Positions 36,330 through 47,940 of a stretch of 64,000 nt of DNA are shown here, piece by piece. Below the pieces are notes generated by a model, which was not told where the DNA came from, searched no databases, and saw only the letters and a program-made list of their open reading frames with translations. The stretch is from assembly GCA_947561585.1 (NCBI GenBank), contig CANNZV010001616.1:1-64000 (forward strand). Direction: 5' to 3'. The DNA is from Caprella mutica (taxonomy: Eukaryota; Arthropoda; Malacostraca; Amphipoda; Caprellidae). A program made the position numbers and the translations under genes. How positions within the stretch are numbered: the stretch's first letter is position 1; every line of letters starts with the position of its first letter.

Positions 36330-37730
36330 GTCTCAGTCTCAAAAATTAAATTATTAATATAGCCACTAATATTCTAAGTCAGTTTGTATACCAAATGAAT
36401 ATTATTAGTTTTTAATGATATGTGAATGTTATACGTTTAAAAAACATCATTGTTTCTACTTCTATCTCTCTGTTTAATTAAACCCTCCACTTAAAATAAC
36501 TTCCCTATGGAATTAGCACCCGGGCAAGGTACTGCGCCCCACCAATCATGGACGAAGATGATGCAACAACTGTTGGTACTATCTGCAACTCATGCCGTGA
36601 CTGCCGTGACCACATATGATATTCACGAATTTAACCTCTAAGCTATGAGAATAATATTTATCTTAATTTAGACCCGTTTCAAAAGACATAACCTATTTTC
36701 TAATTCTATTGAATTTTCTTCCTCTCAATCTAGCTTTACCGACTCTACTATTGCTATTGGAGCGTGTGCATCTCACGGAAAGCAACGTCCCCTGATCTGC
36801 CACTATCATCTCAACAATTGTAACATCTCCATTGATTCTTCTTTGTCTTGCATCTTCTTTTCATGGTCAATTTGTAAAGGAAGAAACCGTCTGTTTGCAA
36901 CTTCTTTTAAACTGCGTTCTACTAGCATTTACTAGCATTTATCTCTCTACAACTTCTGATTCTTCTACTACTTGCTACTGTGGAATCGACATTGATTTAG
37001 ATATTCGATGTGGCTTCATTTGTCGTCGCCAATGTAATTCAAACAATCCTCGGTCTCCGAATTAGTCCAAATCCATCAACTTTCCCTCCTTCCAACTCTG
37101 TAACTGGATCATTTATGCTATGCCCGACACCTTAAGTTTCGTCTGTCAATCCACATCCTTTTTCTTCAGCCACATTTGATACCTTCATTACAGAACTGTT
37201 TTTCTTGGATTTTAATTGCTTCGCTACCGGTACAAACCATTCGTTTTCACCCTCTCACCCTCCACCTAATTTTACTACTTTTGAATTTTGATCCATTTGG
37301 TCACTCCGTTACTGGCGAGGGAGTCATTTGGTGAAGCATTTCATCGAATTTTCAAGCCTAGCGCTCTTATAAACATTCTGAAAACTGTTCGTTGCAGCAC
37401 TTTCCTTTGCTAATTTTCTGTTCTGTCTCTTCTTCCGTTTTCATTTATATTCTTACTGATTTTCTTCTCAACAACGGGCCCATGTATTATGTATGTTAAA
37501 ATAAACTTTTACGTTTCTACGTTTGTCTACTTTGGCTTCACTAAACTCTATCACTTTATTTATCTTAATAACCTCTGAGTTCGTTAGATAATATCGATGA
37601 TACAGTAGAGCTTATATCCAGAAAATAATTATGGGGGGGGGGGGGGGCTGTAAGTGAATAAGAAGGGCAGACATAAGCTTAGAATGCCCTACTATAATTT
37701 TCTCTTGGTTTACATAGTTTTTAAAATTGT
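36330..37730. other. mixed sequence, possibly a decayed coding region, and poly-G
   Basis: Between about 36660 and 37490 the plus strand is pyrimidine-rich and less AT-rich than its neighbours. One frame (36832-37065, 77 codons including CYCGIDIDLDIRCGFICRRQ) stays open, with other frames continuing piecemeal. I recognise no domain. A G run lies near 37633-37647. Confidence 0.3.
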
Positions 37731-37735
37731 TTTAA

Positions 37736-38584
37736 GGGGACCGTCTCCCTAAATTAAAATAAAGTTTATTAATTGATGTACTAATTAGACATTTTCAGGT
37801 TTAATGTAACTACTCAAATGGATTATTTTTAATTAGCATTTTGATTTCGTCTTTGCCCTCTTCATTCCCCACAAAAAAAAAATCAAATAGGGGGTACTTT
37901 CAAAAGGCATCAACTCATACAATTTTTGAGCTAGGTACATTATGTTGATTTCATCTTGTTCATAATTTAGTTTTCTACAAAGAAACAGAACTATTTTTTT
38001 CAATTTCATCTCAGAAAATTTGTGAAAGAGTTTTTTTCTAATATTTTCCCAAAAAAAAAGGATTTTCGTTCATATATATCATTATACTTCCTCACACATT
38101 GAGAAATTTGAAAAAAATCCGTTTGTAACTTTGTTGTCATTCATTTATGAAGAAAATGAAATAAACCCCATGTCTTTAGCTCAAAAACTGCAGGAGTGGA
38201 TGCCTTTTGAAGTCGAAAAAAGGTACTTTTCAGGAGCGCCAATTTACTGAAATTATTTAGGAAAATAATTGTCTAACTGAAATAATTCTTGTTCCATAAA
38301 TTAACGTCGAGGCACTTGTTTGGGAGTTGTGTCCTCTTTTTGATGCATCTAGTCAACCAATCATTTGATGTGAGATCCAAATAAACCCTCAATACCAGTG
38401 CTGACAGTTCTTTTGACAGACCTGACAGGTATAATTTACAATACTGTAAATATTTTTTTTTTAAGATTAATTAGATTATTTTGAGCTCTAATATTTTAAC
38501 ACATAATCCAGGAGACTATAAGACATCATTTTATGCGAAAAAAAAATTATTTTATTTTTTTCAGATTAGAGGGAAACGGCTCCA
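37736..38584. mobile_element. TTAA-flanked fold-back element, 849 bp
   Basis: TTAA at 37732-37735 is followed by GGGGACCGTCTCCCTAAATT. The right end on the minus strand is TTAA (38585-38588) then TGGAGCCGTTTCCCTCTAAT. Inner inverted arms of about 50 bp (about 37897-37940 and 38177-38228, sharing TTCAAAAGGCATC and TTTTTGAGCTA) add a second fold. No transposase. The TTAA target suggests piggyBac-type mobilisation, as for 666-1241 and 6360-6987, though the termini differ. Confidence 0.6.
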
Positions 38585-38959
38585 TTAATGGGCATACATT
38601 GTTATTTTAATGAATATATATTTATTAGAACTGAAAAATGTACGGTGCTATTGAACGTACAGTCATTCATAATCTAACAAATTTTCAAAATAATAAGAGC
38701 TGCAAATTAGCCACATTTAGTAGAATTGAAAAATATAAAAGTTACTCTACGTCAGTACTATGTATAGTTAATATTATTTCACCTGTATAGTTACTTAATG
38801 TAAACTAAACAGCGAGTGTATTTTTTTTTAAATCCTACCAATGTCATTACTTATTCAACCTCAACCAACTTCTTACTTTGGTGCTGACTGATTACTTTAT
38901 TGACTTTTTACTTTGAAAAAAGATAAAGAATTATTAGTGTCAATATGTCAATTGTTTAT

Positions 38960-39152
38960 CTTATCTGTCTCAAAAAAAGGCAACAGAAGAAATTATAGTT
39001 AGTGATTCTTGCATCCCTGGTTGGATGATTGACTTTTATGAACAAAAGTCATGTTGATATGTAAGAGCAAGAGAAATAGAGTTCACAAGTTAGTTGCTTG
39101 TAAGACATGATTAAAGATATAATAAGTTCGGTTGCCTTTTTTTGAGTCACCC
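38960..39152. mobile_element. decayed mariner-like MITE
   Basis: The left part has CTCAAAAAAAGGCAAC (about 38969) and the right end has its inverse, GTTGCCTTTTTTTGAG, followed by TCACCCTG and TA. On the minus strand the right terminus reads TACAGGGTGACTCAAAAAAA, a mariner-style end. The left terminal bases are decayed. Confidence 0.5.
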
Positions 39153-39410
39153 TGTAATATCAGATTATGGGCTTCCCTATTGGCAATGTTACACGAGCTT
39201 TTTATCATATCATTTTCAGAACGTTTTTGACTCTGAAGAAATTATTGTAAATCTGATTTTATATGTATCCATGTTTATATGTATCCACGCTCGTGTGGAA
39301 ATTTTTAAGAAAATTTACATTTCCTAATTTTACAATTATCTAATTTTACGATTACGTTTCAGGTACCATGGATGCGAATTGAAATAGAAGTAAAACAATA
39401 ATTTGTTTAT

Positions 39411-40012
39411 TACCTTCGCAGAATGCGGGAAGGTCATTTTTTCTTCGGACTTTATTAGTTTATTTATTTATCATCTTGTTATTCGCTTAACTCAAAAAGT
39501 ATTCAACCAAATTGCCTGAAATTTAGTGAAACGATTGGTCCATGTCCAGTGATCTGCTGCTAGAATTTTGGGAGCGACCCGGTCAAAGGTCAAAGTCATG
39601 GTCATTTATAATTCAAAAAGTATTGAACCATATTGCATGAAACTTGGTGGTACTATTGGTCAATATACATGAACCATTTTTTTTAGATTTTGGGAGCGAT
39701 CGGGTCAAAGGTCAAGGCCATTATTTTGTAACTCAATAACTCCAAAAGTATTCAACCAAATTGGCTGAAATTTGATGGGACGATTGGTCAATGTCAAGGA
39801 ACGATCTGGTAGAGTTTTGGAAGCGATTCGGTCAAAGGTCAAGGTCAAGGTCATTTATAACTCGATAACTCAAAAATTATCGTACCATATTGCATGAAAC
39901 TTGGTGGCACGATTGGTTATTATCCAGTTAGCAGTTTATTAAATCTTGGGAAAGAACGGACGAAGCATAGGCGAAGGTATGCGCTCTACCGAGTGCACAT
40001 AATCTAGTTGTA
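39411..40012. repeat. dispersed repeat D, copy 1, with AGGTCA-rich subunits
   Basis: It starts TACCTTCGCAGAATGCGG and ends GGCGAAGGTATGCGC through ATAATCTAGTTGTA. The interior is about 3.6 tandem subunits of 121-129 bp, each with ACTCAAAAAGTAT, ACCAAATTGCATGAAA, a GGGACGATTGGTCA-like phrase, GGGAGCGATCCGGTCAAAGG and one or more AGGTCA steps. A second copy is at 58818-59284. The reverse-complemented right end (ATACCTTCGCC) resembles the left end, so the termini are partly inverted. Confidence 0.75.
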
Positions 40013-40014
40013 TA

Positions 40015-40730
40015 TGTTTTCCTTACATGATTTAAAACATGGAACCGATATTATTAAGCTATGAAATTATCCTTTGTTGAATTTAACGTAGTTTCATTGA
40101 TATAATGCAATCAATTATATTGTCATTGCATGATTTATTTTGATGAATTTACATTTCAATCGCTATTGTATCAAAATGCAACTAATATTAAAATTCACCA
40201 ACTAGGTTTCGAACACAAAAGTGATACAAAGATTTTTCATAAAATTAATTCCTATTTATGTTACCTACGTGTTTTATAAATATAATCGTTATAGATGTTA
40301 ATAATGTAAATGTCTCCAATTATTTCAATAATGGAAGTTTTTGACGTAAAATATGAAATGTAAACATAAAAATAGCACATTTCAAAGTTTTATTCTGTTA
40401 AGCTGTGAGGATATCGTCTCCTAAAATATATATCTCCTAAAAATAAAAATGTTGTCTGGTTTCTACGTCACAGGTCAAAGGGTTCTTCATATTTCTGCTC
40501 TGAATTTAATATAATATTAATGATAAGTTTATTAATCGATTACATGCTAAAAGCATACAGTATAGAAAAGGATATTAACATAATATGTACAACGATTTAG
40601 AAGAACTGGACTAGAAAAAATAAAACTGTTAAAATAAATGTAGAATAGACGAAATTGAGTGGTGGTCTATGTGAGGAGATCACTTTACAGAGACAGTGTT
40701 CACTGGTATAGGTACATTAGATGTGAGATG
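40015..40730. other. AT-rich unique sequence
   Basis: No gene or array seen. Confidence 0.45.
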
Positions 40731-40731
40731 G

Positions 40732-40862
40732 TAGGATTGTGACAATATGCTTATAAAATCGAAGATCCTGAAAATATTATAGACGGAGAGAGTTAAAGAG
40801 TATTGAATGGTTCTACACCAGCGGTATATAGTATTCGATAAAATTCCATATCGTTTTGTCAT
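40732..40862. mobile_element. hAT-like MITE, copy 3, truncated
   Basis: The left end TAGGATTGTGACAATATGCT matches the other copies' termini with substitutions. The interior matches copy 1 through AGCGGTATATAGTATTCGAT. The right terminal repeat is missing or unrecognisable beyond about 40862. The open frames here are shadows of the element. Confidence 0.65.
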
Positions 40863-40864
40863 TG

Positions 40865-41565
40865 AAATTCTTATTATCTATGATTTGAATAGCATAATTA
40901 TTAAAAAATATAAAATTAATCTATTATGGCTATTACAATATTATTTTACGTATCAACTCAGGTACAATTGGTTATTTAGTGTAATTTGTAAATAAAAAGA
41001 TAGGAAATACTGAAATAATACTCATAAAAAACAATGCTTTATTGAAAATACATTAGAAATTAGTTTTTTTTTCTCTATAATTTATATAAATAAGCTTGAT
41101 CAAATCTAAATATCACAATTTCAATTTGAATTAACGTAATTTTTATCTTTACATATATTTTCAACTTTATGAAAATTACGATTGGACTTTCGACGAAAAA
41201 TTGATCTACGTAGATCGCTGATCGAAGATCGATGATAGGTGAATACAATTTCCAACTGGGAACATTCAATCACTGTGTTTTCAAGGACATCTCAAACCTG
41301 ATGGCTAGTAATTAATGAATCTATAAATGGTATAATGAGATAGATTTAGGTCGAATAATGAGGGAGGAAACAGGCTGCCGAACTGAATACTAAAAGTACA
41401 GTCGAAAAAGTGTATGATATAAAAAAACAGTTTACTAAACAAAAAACAAAGAGTTTACTAATGTCCGTAGAATTTTGAAATTGGTCTGAGTATACGACGG
41501 CCAATTTAATAATATTCATAAAATAACAGAGAAGTATATAAATGTGATTTGTGAAACTAGTAACA
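40865..41565. other. AT-rich unique sequence
   Basis: A weak frame at 41075-41269 (minus) is not recognisable. No array. Confidence 0.4.
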
Positions 41566-41568
41566 TGC

Positions 41569-44500
41569 GCAGTGACTGTTCTCTCCGATAGTACATCATC
41601 ACAGTGACTCTTTTCTCTGATAGTACATCATCACAGTGACTCTTTTCTCTGATAGTACATCATCACAGTGACTGTTCTCTCTGATAGAACATCATCACAG
41701 TGACTGTTTTCTCCGATAGTACATCATCACAGTGACTGTTCTCTCCGATAGTACATCATCACAGTGACTGTTCTCTCTGATAGTACATCATCACAGTGAC
41801 TGTTCTCTCTGATAGAACATCATCACAGTGACTGTTCTCTCCGATAGTACATCATCACAGTGACTCTTTTCTCCGATAGTACATCATCACAGTGACTGTT
41901 CTCTCTGATAGTACATCATCACGGTGACTCTTTTCTCCGATAGTACATCATCACAGTGACTGTTCTCTCCGATAGTACATCATCACAGTGACTGTTCTCT
42001 CCGATAGTACATACTCACAGTGACTGTTCTCTCTGATAGTACATCATCACAGTGACTCTTTTCTCCGATAGTACATCATCACAGTGACTGTTCTCTCCGA
42101 TAGTACATCATCAACAGTGACTGTTCTCTCTGATAGTACATCATCACAGTGACTCTTTTCTCCGATAGTACATCATCACAGTGACTGTTCTCTCTGATAG
42201 TACATCATCACAGTGACTCTTTTCTCCGATAGTACATCATCACAGTGACTGTACTCTCCGATAGTACATCATCACAGTGACTGTTCTCTCCGATAGTACA
42301 TCATCACAGTGACTGTTCTCTCCGATAGTACATCATCACAGTGACTCTTTTCTCCGATAGTACATCATCACAGTGACTGTTCTCTCCGATAGTACATCAT
42401 CACAGTGACTGTTCTCTCCGATAGTACATCATCACAGTGACTCTTTTCTCTGATAGTACATCATCACAGTGACTGTTCTCTCCGATAGTACATCATCACA
42501 GTGACTGTTCTCTCCGATAGTACATCATCACAGTGACTGTTCTCTCCGATAGTACATCATCACAGTGACTCTTTTCTCTGATAGTACATCATCACAGTGA
42601 CTGTTCTCTCCGATAGTACATCATCACAGTGACTCTTTTCTCTGATAGTACATCATCACAGTGACTGTTCTCTCCGATAGTACATCATCACAGTGACTCT
42701 TTTCTCTGATAGTACATCATCACAGTGACTGTTCTCTCCGATAGTACATCATCACAGTGACTCTTTTCTCTGATAGTACATCATCACAGTGACTGTTCTC
42801 TCCGAAAGAACATCATCACAGTGACTCTTTTCTCTGATAGTACATCATCACAGTGACTCTTTTCTCTGTTAGTACATCATCACAGTGACTCTTCTCTCCG
42901 ATAGTACATCATCACAGTGACTCTTTTCTCTAATAGTACATCATCACAGTGACTCTTTTCACTGATAGTATATCATAACAGTGACTCTTTTCTCCGATAG
43001 TACATCATCACAGTGACTGTACTCTCCGATAGTACATCATCACAGTGACTGTTCTCTCCGATAGTACATCATCACAGTGACTGTTCTCTCCGATAGTACA
43101 TCATCACAGTGACTGTTCTCTCCGATAGTACATCATCACAGTGACTGTTCTCTCCGATAGTACATCATCACAGTGACTGTTCTCTGCGATAGTACATCAT
43201 CAGAGTGACTGTTCTCTCCGATAGTACATCATCACAGTGACTCTTTTCTCTGATAGTACATCATCACAGTGACTGTTCTCTCCGATATTACATCATCACA
43301 GTGACTGTTCTCTCCGATAGTACATCATCACAGTGACTGTTCTCTCCGATAGTACATCATCACAGTGACTCTTTTCTCTGATAGTATATCATCACAGTGA
43401 CTCTTTTCTCTGATAGTACATCATCACAGTGACTGTTCTCTCCGATAGTACATCATCACAGTGACTCTTTTCTCTGATAGTACATCATCACAGTGACTGT
43501 TCTCTCCGATAGTACATCATCACAGTGACTCTTTTCTCTGATAGTACATCATCACAGTGACTGTTCTCTCCGATAGTACATCATCACAGTGACTCTTTTC
43601 TCTGATAGTACATCATCACAGTGACTCTTTTCTCTGTTAGTACATCATCACAGTGACTCTTTTCTCTAATAGTACATCATCACAGTGACTGTTCTCTCCG
43701 ATAGTACATCATCACAGTGACTGTTCTCTCCGATTATACTTCATCACAGTGACTGTTCTCTCCGAAAGAACATCATCACAGTGACTCTTTTCTCTGATAG
43801 TACATCATCACAGTGACTCTTTTCTCTGTTAGTACATCATCACAGTGACTCTTCTCTCCGATAGTACATCATCACAGTGACTCTTTTCTCTAATAGTACA
43901 TCATCACAGTGACTCTTTTCACTGATAGTATATCATAACAGTGACTCTTTTCTCTGATAGTACATCATAACAGTGACTCTTTTCTCTGATAGTACATCAT
44001 CATAGTGACTCTTTTCTCTGATAGTACATTATCACATAGNNNNNNNNNNNNNNNNNNNNNNNNACTCTTTTCATTGATAGTACATCATAATAGTGACTCT
44101 TTTATCTGATAGTACATCATCACAGTGACTCTTTTCTCTGATAGTTCATTATCACAGTGACTCTTTTCTCTGATAATACATCATCACAGTGACTCTTTTC
44201 TCTGATAGTATATCATAACAGTGGCTCTTTTCTCTAATAGTACATCATCACAGTGACTCTTTTCACTGATAGTATATCATAACAGTGACTCTTTTCTCTG
44301 ATAGTACATCATAACAGTGACTCTTTTCTCTGATAGTACATTATCACAGTGACTCTTTTCATTGATAGTACATCATAATAGTGACTCTTTTCTCTGATAG
44401 TACATCATCACAGTGACTCTTTTCTCTGATAGTTCATTATCACAGTGACTCTTTTCTCTGATAGTACATCATCACAGTGACTCTTTTCTCTGATAGTACA

Positions 44501-44947
44501 TCATCACAGTGACTCTTTTCTCCGATAGTTCATCATCACAGTGACTCTTTTCTTCGATAGTACATCATCACAGTGACTCTTTTCTCTGATAGTACATCAT
44601 CACAGTGACTCTTTTCTCTTATAGTACATCATCACAGTGACTCTTTTCTCCGATAGTACATCATCACAGTGACTCTTTTCTCTGATAGTACATCATCACA
44701 GTGACTCTTTTCTCCGATAGTACATCATCACAGTGACTCTTTTCTCCGATAGTACATCATCACAGTGACTCTTTTCTCTGATAGTACATCATCACAGTGA
44801 CTCTTTTCTCCGATAGTACATCATCACAGTGACTCTTTTCTCTGATAGTACATCATCACAGTGACTCTTTTCTCTGATAGTACATCATCACAGTGACTCT
44901 TTTCTCCGATAGTATATCATCACAATGACTCTTTTCTCTGATAGTAC
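41569..44947. repeat. 32-bp minisatellite family A, locus 3 (largest array)
   Basis: About 105 copies of the 32 bp unit in the same orientation as locus 1. Two main subtypes differ in the middle (CTCTTTTCTCTGATAG and CTGTTCTCTCCGATAG). In places they alternate strictly (about 42540-42800), a 64 bp dimer. The right third is nearly pure CTCTTTT type. A block with unusual variants (CCGAAAGAACATC, CTGTTAGTAC, CACTGATAGTATATCATAAC) near 42800-42980 recurs near 43760-43940, indicating a duplication of about 960 bp. Confidence 0.97.
44040..44063. other. assembly gap of 24 N
   Basis: Twenty-four N within the family A array. True length is unknown, so the copy number of this locus is a minimum or approximate value. 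Confidence 1.
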
Positions 44948-44949
44948 AG

Positions 44950-45685
44950 TGGATAATCACTCGTTTTTACTGCTCTAATTGCCTGAATATTTATTCGAAT
45001 TGCAGCTATTTATTATTTAGGGGACACATTTCAAACAATCACCACATATTTGGAAGATAATTATTTTATTTAATTATCATCACATATCTAAATTACATCG
45101 TTTATCACTTATAATCACCCATTATTTAAATAATTTTCACACCATATAATTATACTGTATATGTTGGCTACAATTCATGTTATCAGGTACATAATTAAAA
45201 TCATTATTACTGTACTTATTGGAAAATATCAAATCAATATGATTCGAGATTAATCTGCATGAAACATAAAAAAAAACTTTATTCAATATTTAGTATGTAT
45301 GACTATAGTTATTAATATATGTTCTCGAATGGATACTTTATAAGCTGTAAGATAAATAAATATAGTATTACATTTTTAAATAAAGGATTGAATTTTAAAA
45401 TGGACCTCTTTCATAGATCATTAATAGAAGATTGTTATATAGGGTTTGTTTTAATCAGTAGAAAATGATAATACTGAAGTAAAGACATTTCTATATTAAA
45501 GATTTCTATTATGAGATTGTAAAATGATAGCTGTGAAGATTATATATACATAAGAAGTAAATGGCAATTATTGTCATAAATTAGAAGCTATGCAGTAACT
45601 CTGTTAATTGCACTGATGTACTGAAATAAATTAATGTATATATTGTTTTTGCATAGGAAAAAAAAAAACCTCAGAGACATTTTTA
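44950..45685. other. AT-rich unique sequence
   Basis: No gene or array seen. Confidence 0.45.
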
Positions 45686-45686
45686 A

Positions 45687-45769
45687 GAGGCATTACCTCA
45701 GGGTGGTGTCTTGGGGCCGCTATTTATCATTGTTTATCTTTATTCGCCGTATTGTAGGGAGCTTCCGAG
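45687..45769 (+). pseudogene. non-LTR reverse transcriptase fragment
   Basis: The plus-strand frame gives LPQGGVLGPLFIIVYL (from 45693), a clear match to the conserved P-Q-G-x-V-L-G-P segment of LINE-type reverse transcriptases, which lies a little before the catalytic YxDD box. An in-frame stop lies just upstream (45684-45686). Downstream the similarity ends where a family B MITE begins (about 45770), so the fragment seems cut by that insertion. It is about 27 codons of a domain of hundreds, so non-functional. The LINE clade cannot be assigned. Confidence 0.7.
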
Positions 45770-45923
45770 ACAACGGATGGTCCCACATTTTAGATCATAC
45801 CAGGAAAAAGTAAATAATAATTATTTTCTCCTTTTTATTTAGACACCAATTTGATTAAGAGGTAAATAATAATTATTTTATGATTTTTCCTTATTTGATC
45901 GAAAGTTTGGAACCGTCCAATAA
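45770..45923. mobile_element. MITE family B, copy 2
   Basis: The arms pair over about 60 bp. Left has GGATGGTCCCACATTTTAGA, then AGTAAATAATAATTATTTT. Right on the minus strand has GGACGGTTCCAAACTTTCGA, then AAAATAATTATTATTTACC. The consensus end matches copies at 26351 and 51437. It lies directly after the reverse transcriptase fragment. Confidence 0.65.
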
Positions 45924-45924
45924 C

Positions 45925-46230
45925 TAGGAAATCACCATTCTTTAATTTAAATATTATTTGATTTTTTATTATTGAAGAAAATTATCATCTACATTCAATT
46001 TGTAATTACTTGTTTTGTGTAACGTTTAAAAAATATTTATATTTTCGTTATAATATTTGATGTCCAAAATAGCATAATTAAACAATTTAATTCTTTGTTT
46101 TTAAAGCAAATAAATTAAAGCCTTGTATAAATTAACATCAATTTATACTATTTTAGTACTTAAATTAATGTTATTTAAGTTCCAGTTTCATATCTTTTGA
46201 ACAAGTTAAACATTTTGAATGAATGTATTA
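45925..46230. other. AT-rich unique sequence
   Basis: No gene seen. Confidence 0.5.
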
Positions 46231-46235
46231 TATTC

Positions 46236-46462
46236 TCTTGCTTTATTGTGATTATCTTATATTCACTTGCTTTATTGTGATTATCTTAAATGTTCTTTGC
46301 TTTATTGTGATTATTTTATATTCACTTGCTTTATTGTGATTATCTTATATTCACTTGCTTTATTGTGATTATCTTATATTCACTTGCTTTATTGTGATTA
46401 TCTTATATTCACTTGCTTTATTGTGATTATCTTATATTCACTTGCTTTATTGTGATTATCTT
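46236..46462. repeat. 29-bp minisatellite
   Basis: About eight copies of a 29 bp unit containing ATTCACTTGCTTTATTGTGA and TTATCTTAT. One early copy is altered (AAATGTTCTTTGC). The frame that follows it (46413-46688) is AT-driven and not recognisable. Confidence 0.93.
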
Positions 46463-46469
46463 ATTTCGA

Positions 46470-47020
46470 TCATCAAAGTCTAGAAGATTAATTATTAAAA
46501 TGCTTACATATTCCATTGAATATTCAAGCAATCTTATAATTAAATTTTATCTTCTCGCTGCAATTACATGTAATTTGCTTACATTTAACATACAAATCAC
46601 ATTAATATTCATTATGTATTTCATTTTATGTATTACATCGTATGTTCCTAAGACACTTAAGCTCAAACCATATAACACATACTTTTAACACCGAGTCCTG
46701 TTCATACATACATAGAGAGTGAATTTTAAAGATGTAAGTCATACATGTTTGTTTGTTAGTACGTCTGTAAGTGAAGCACATGATATGCTTTGTACTATCA
46801 GTTAAAAAACTAACGGTACCTCTCTTATCGATGCAATGTGCCAGATGTGTAGATTAGTTATTTTGATGAGTGATAGTACCAGATAATCTCTATCGTTCAT
46901 ATTTTGCATATTGCAATAATTAAGTAAGCATTGAAAAAGCTATATGAAAATTAATTAATGTTCTTTAACTTGAATTAATGATTATTGCATATTTCATCGA
47001 ACAGATATATTAAAATTAAC
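46470..47020. other. AT-rich spacer between arrays
   Basis: No gene seen. Confidence 0.45.
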
Positions 47021-47024
47021 ATAA

Positions 47025-47675
47025 ACATGAGCAACATAAGCATGAGCATCATAACCTGAAACATAAGCATGAGTATCATAACCTGAAACATAAGCATGAG
47101 CATCATAAGCTGAAGTATAAGCAGGAACATCAAAAGCTGAAACATAAGCATGAGCATCATAAGCTGAAACATAAGCATGAGTATCATAACCTGAAACATA
47201 AGCATGAGTATCATAACCTGAAACATAAGCATGAGCATCATAAGCTGAAGTATAAGCAGGAACATCAAAAGCTGAAACATAAGCATGAGCATCATAAGCT
47301 GAAACATAAGCATGAGTATCATAACCTGAAACATAAGCATGAGCATCATAAGCTGAAACATAAGCATGAACATCATAAGCTGAAACATAAGCATGAACAT
47401 CATAAGCTGAAACATAAGCATGAACATCATAAGCTGAAACATAAGCATGAACATCATAAGCTGAAACATAAGCAGGAACATCAAAAGCCGAAACATAAGC
47501 ATGAGCATCATTAGCTGAAACATATGCATGATCATCATAAGCTGAAACATAAGCAAGAGCATCATAAGCTGAAACATAAGCATGAGCATCATAAGCTGAA
47601 GCATAAACAGGAACATCAAAAGCTGAAACATAAGCATAAGCATCATAAGCTGAAACGTAAACATACATATAAATC
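47025..47675. repeat. 27-bp minisatellite with higher-order repeat
   Basis: About 24 copies of a 27 bp unit containing GAAACATAAGCATGAGCATC and ATAAGCT. Marked units (AACCTG for AGCTG; GCAGGAACATCAAAAG) recur in the same order from about 47080 and about 47215, showing block duplication of five units. Two long minus-strand frames (YVSAYDAHA- and LMFQLMM-type) are repeat translations; both are open, which argues against coding. Confidence 0.95.
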
Positions 47676-47679
47676 TTAA

Positions 47680-47940
47680 GCTTAAACATAAGCATTGCAC
47701 AAGCTGCAAGGTAAGCTACGTGCATTTATGTCTGAGAACATGTAGCACATTGTCACTAGGCAAGTGTTTTTGAGTGCGATGGTACAGCTGCTTGTATACA
47801 GAAGCAACTAAGGTCAGTGGCCCGATTATTATACATACCTACATTGGAGTGCTTGCTGCCATCTTCTGAAGTATGCATGTACCGAGAGATGATCAGCACT
47901 GGGGCACTGGGAACGTACGCTACCAATTATTTTTAGAGCT
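47680..47940. other. short unique spacer with a copy of TGTAGCACATTGTCAC
   Basis: The 16-mer at 47741-47756 is identical to the three copies near 12.7-13.0 kb. No gene seen. Confidence 0.6.

Noticed and set aside
36832..37065. 77-codon Cys-rich frame
   Set aside because: No recognisable motif beyond scattered Cys and no convincing splice signals; recorded only as possible decayed coding sequence.
46975..47725. Two 243-244 codon minus-strand frames (YVSAYDAHA and LMFQLMM types)
   Set aside because: Both are translations of the same 27-bp array in different phases; neither resembles a known repeat protein.
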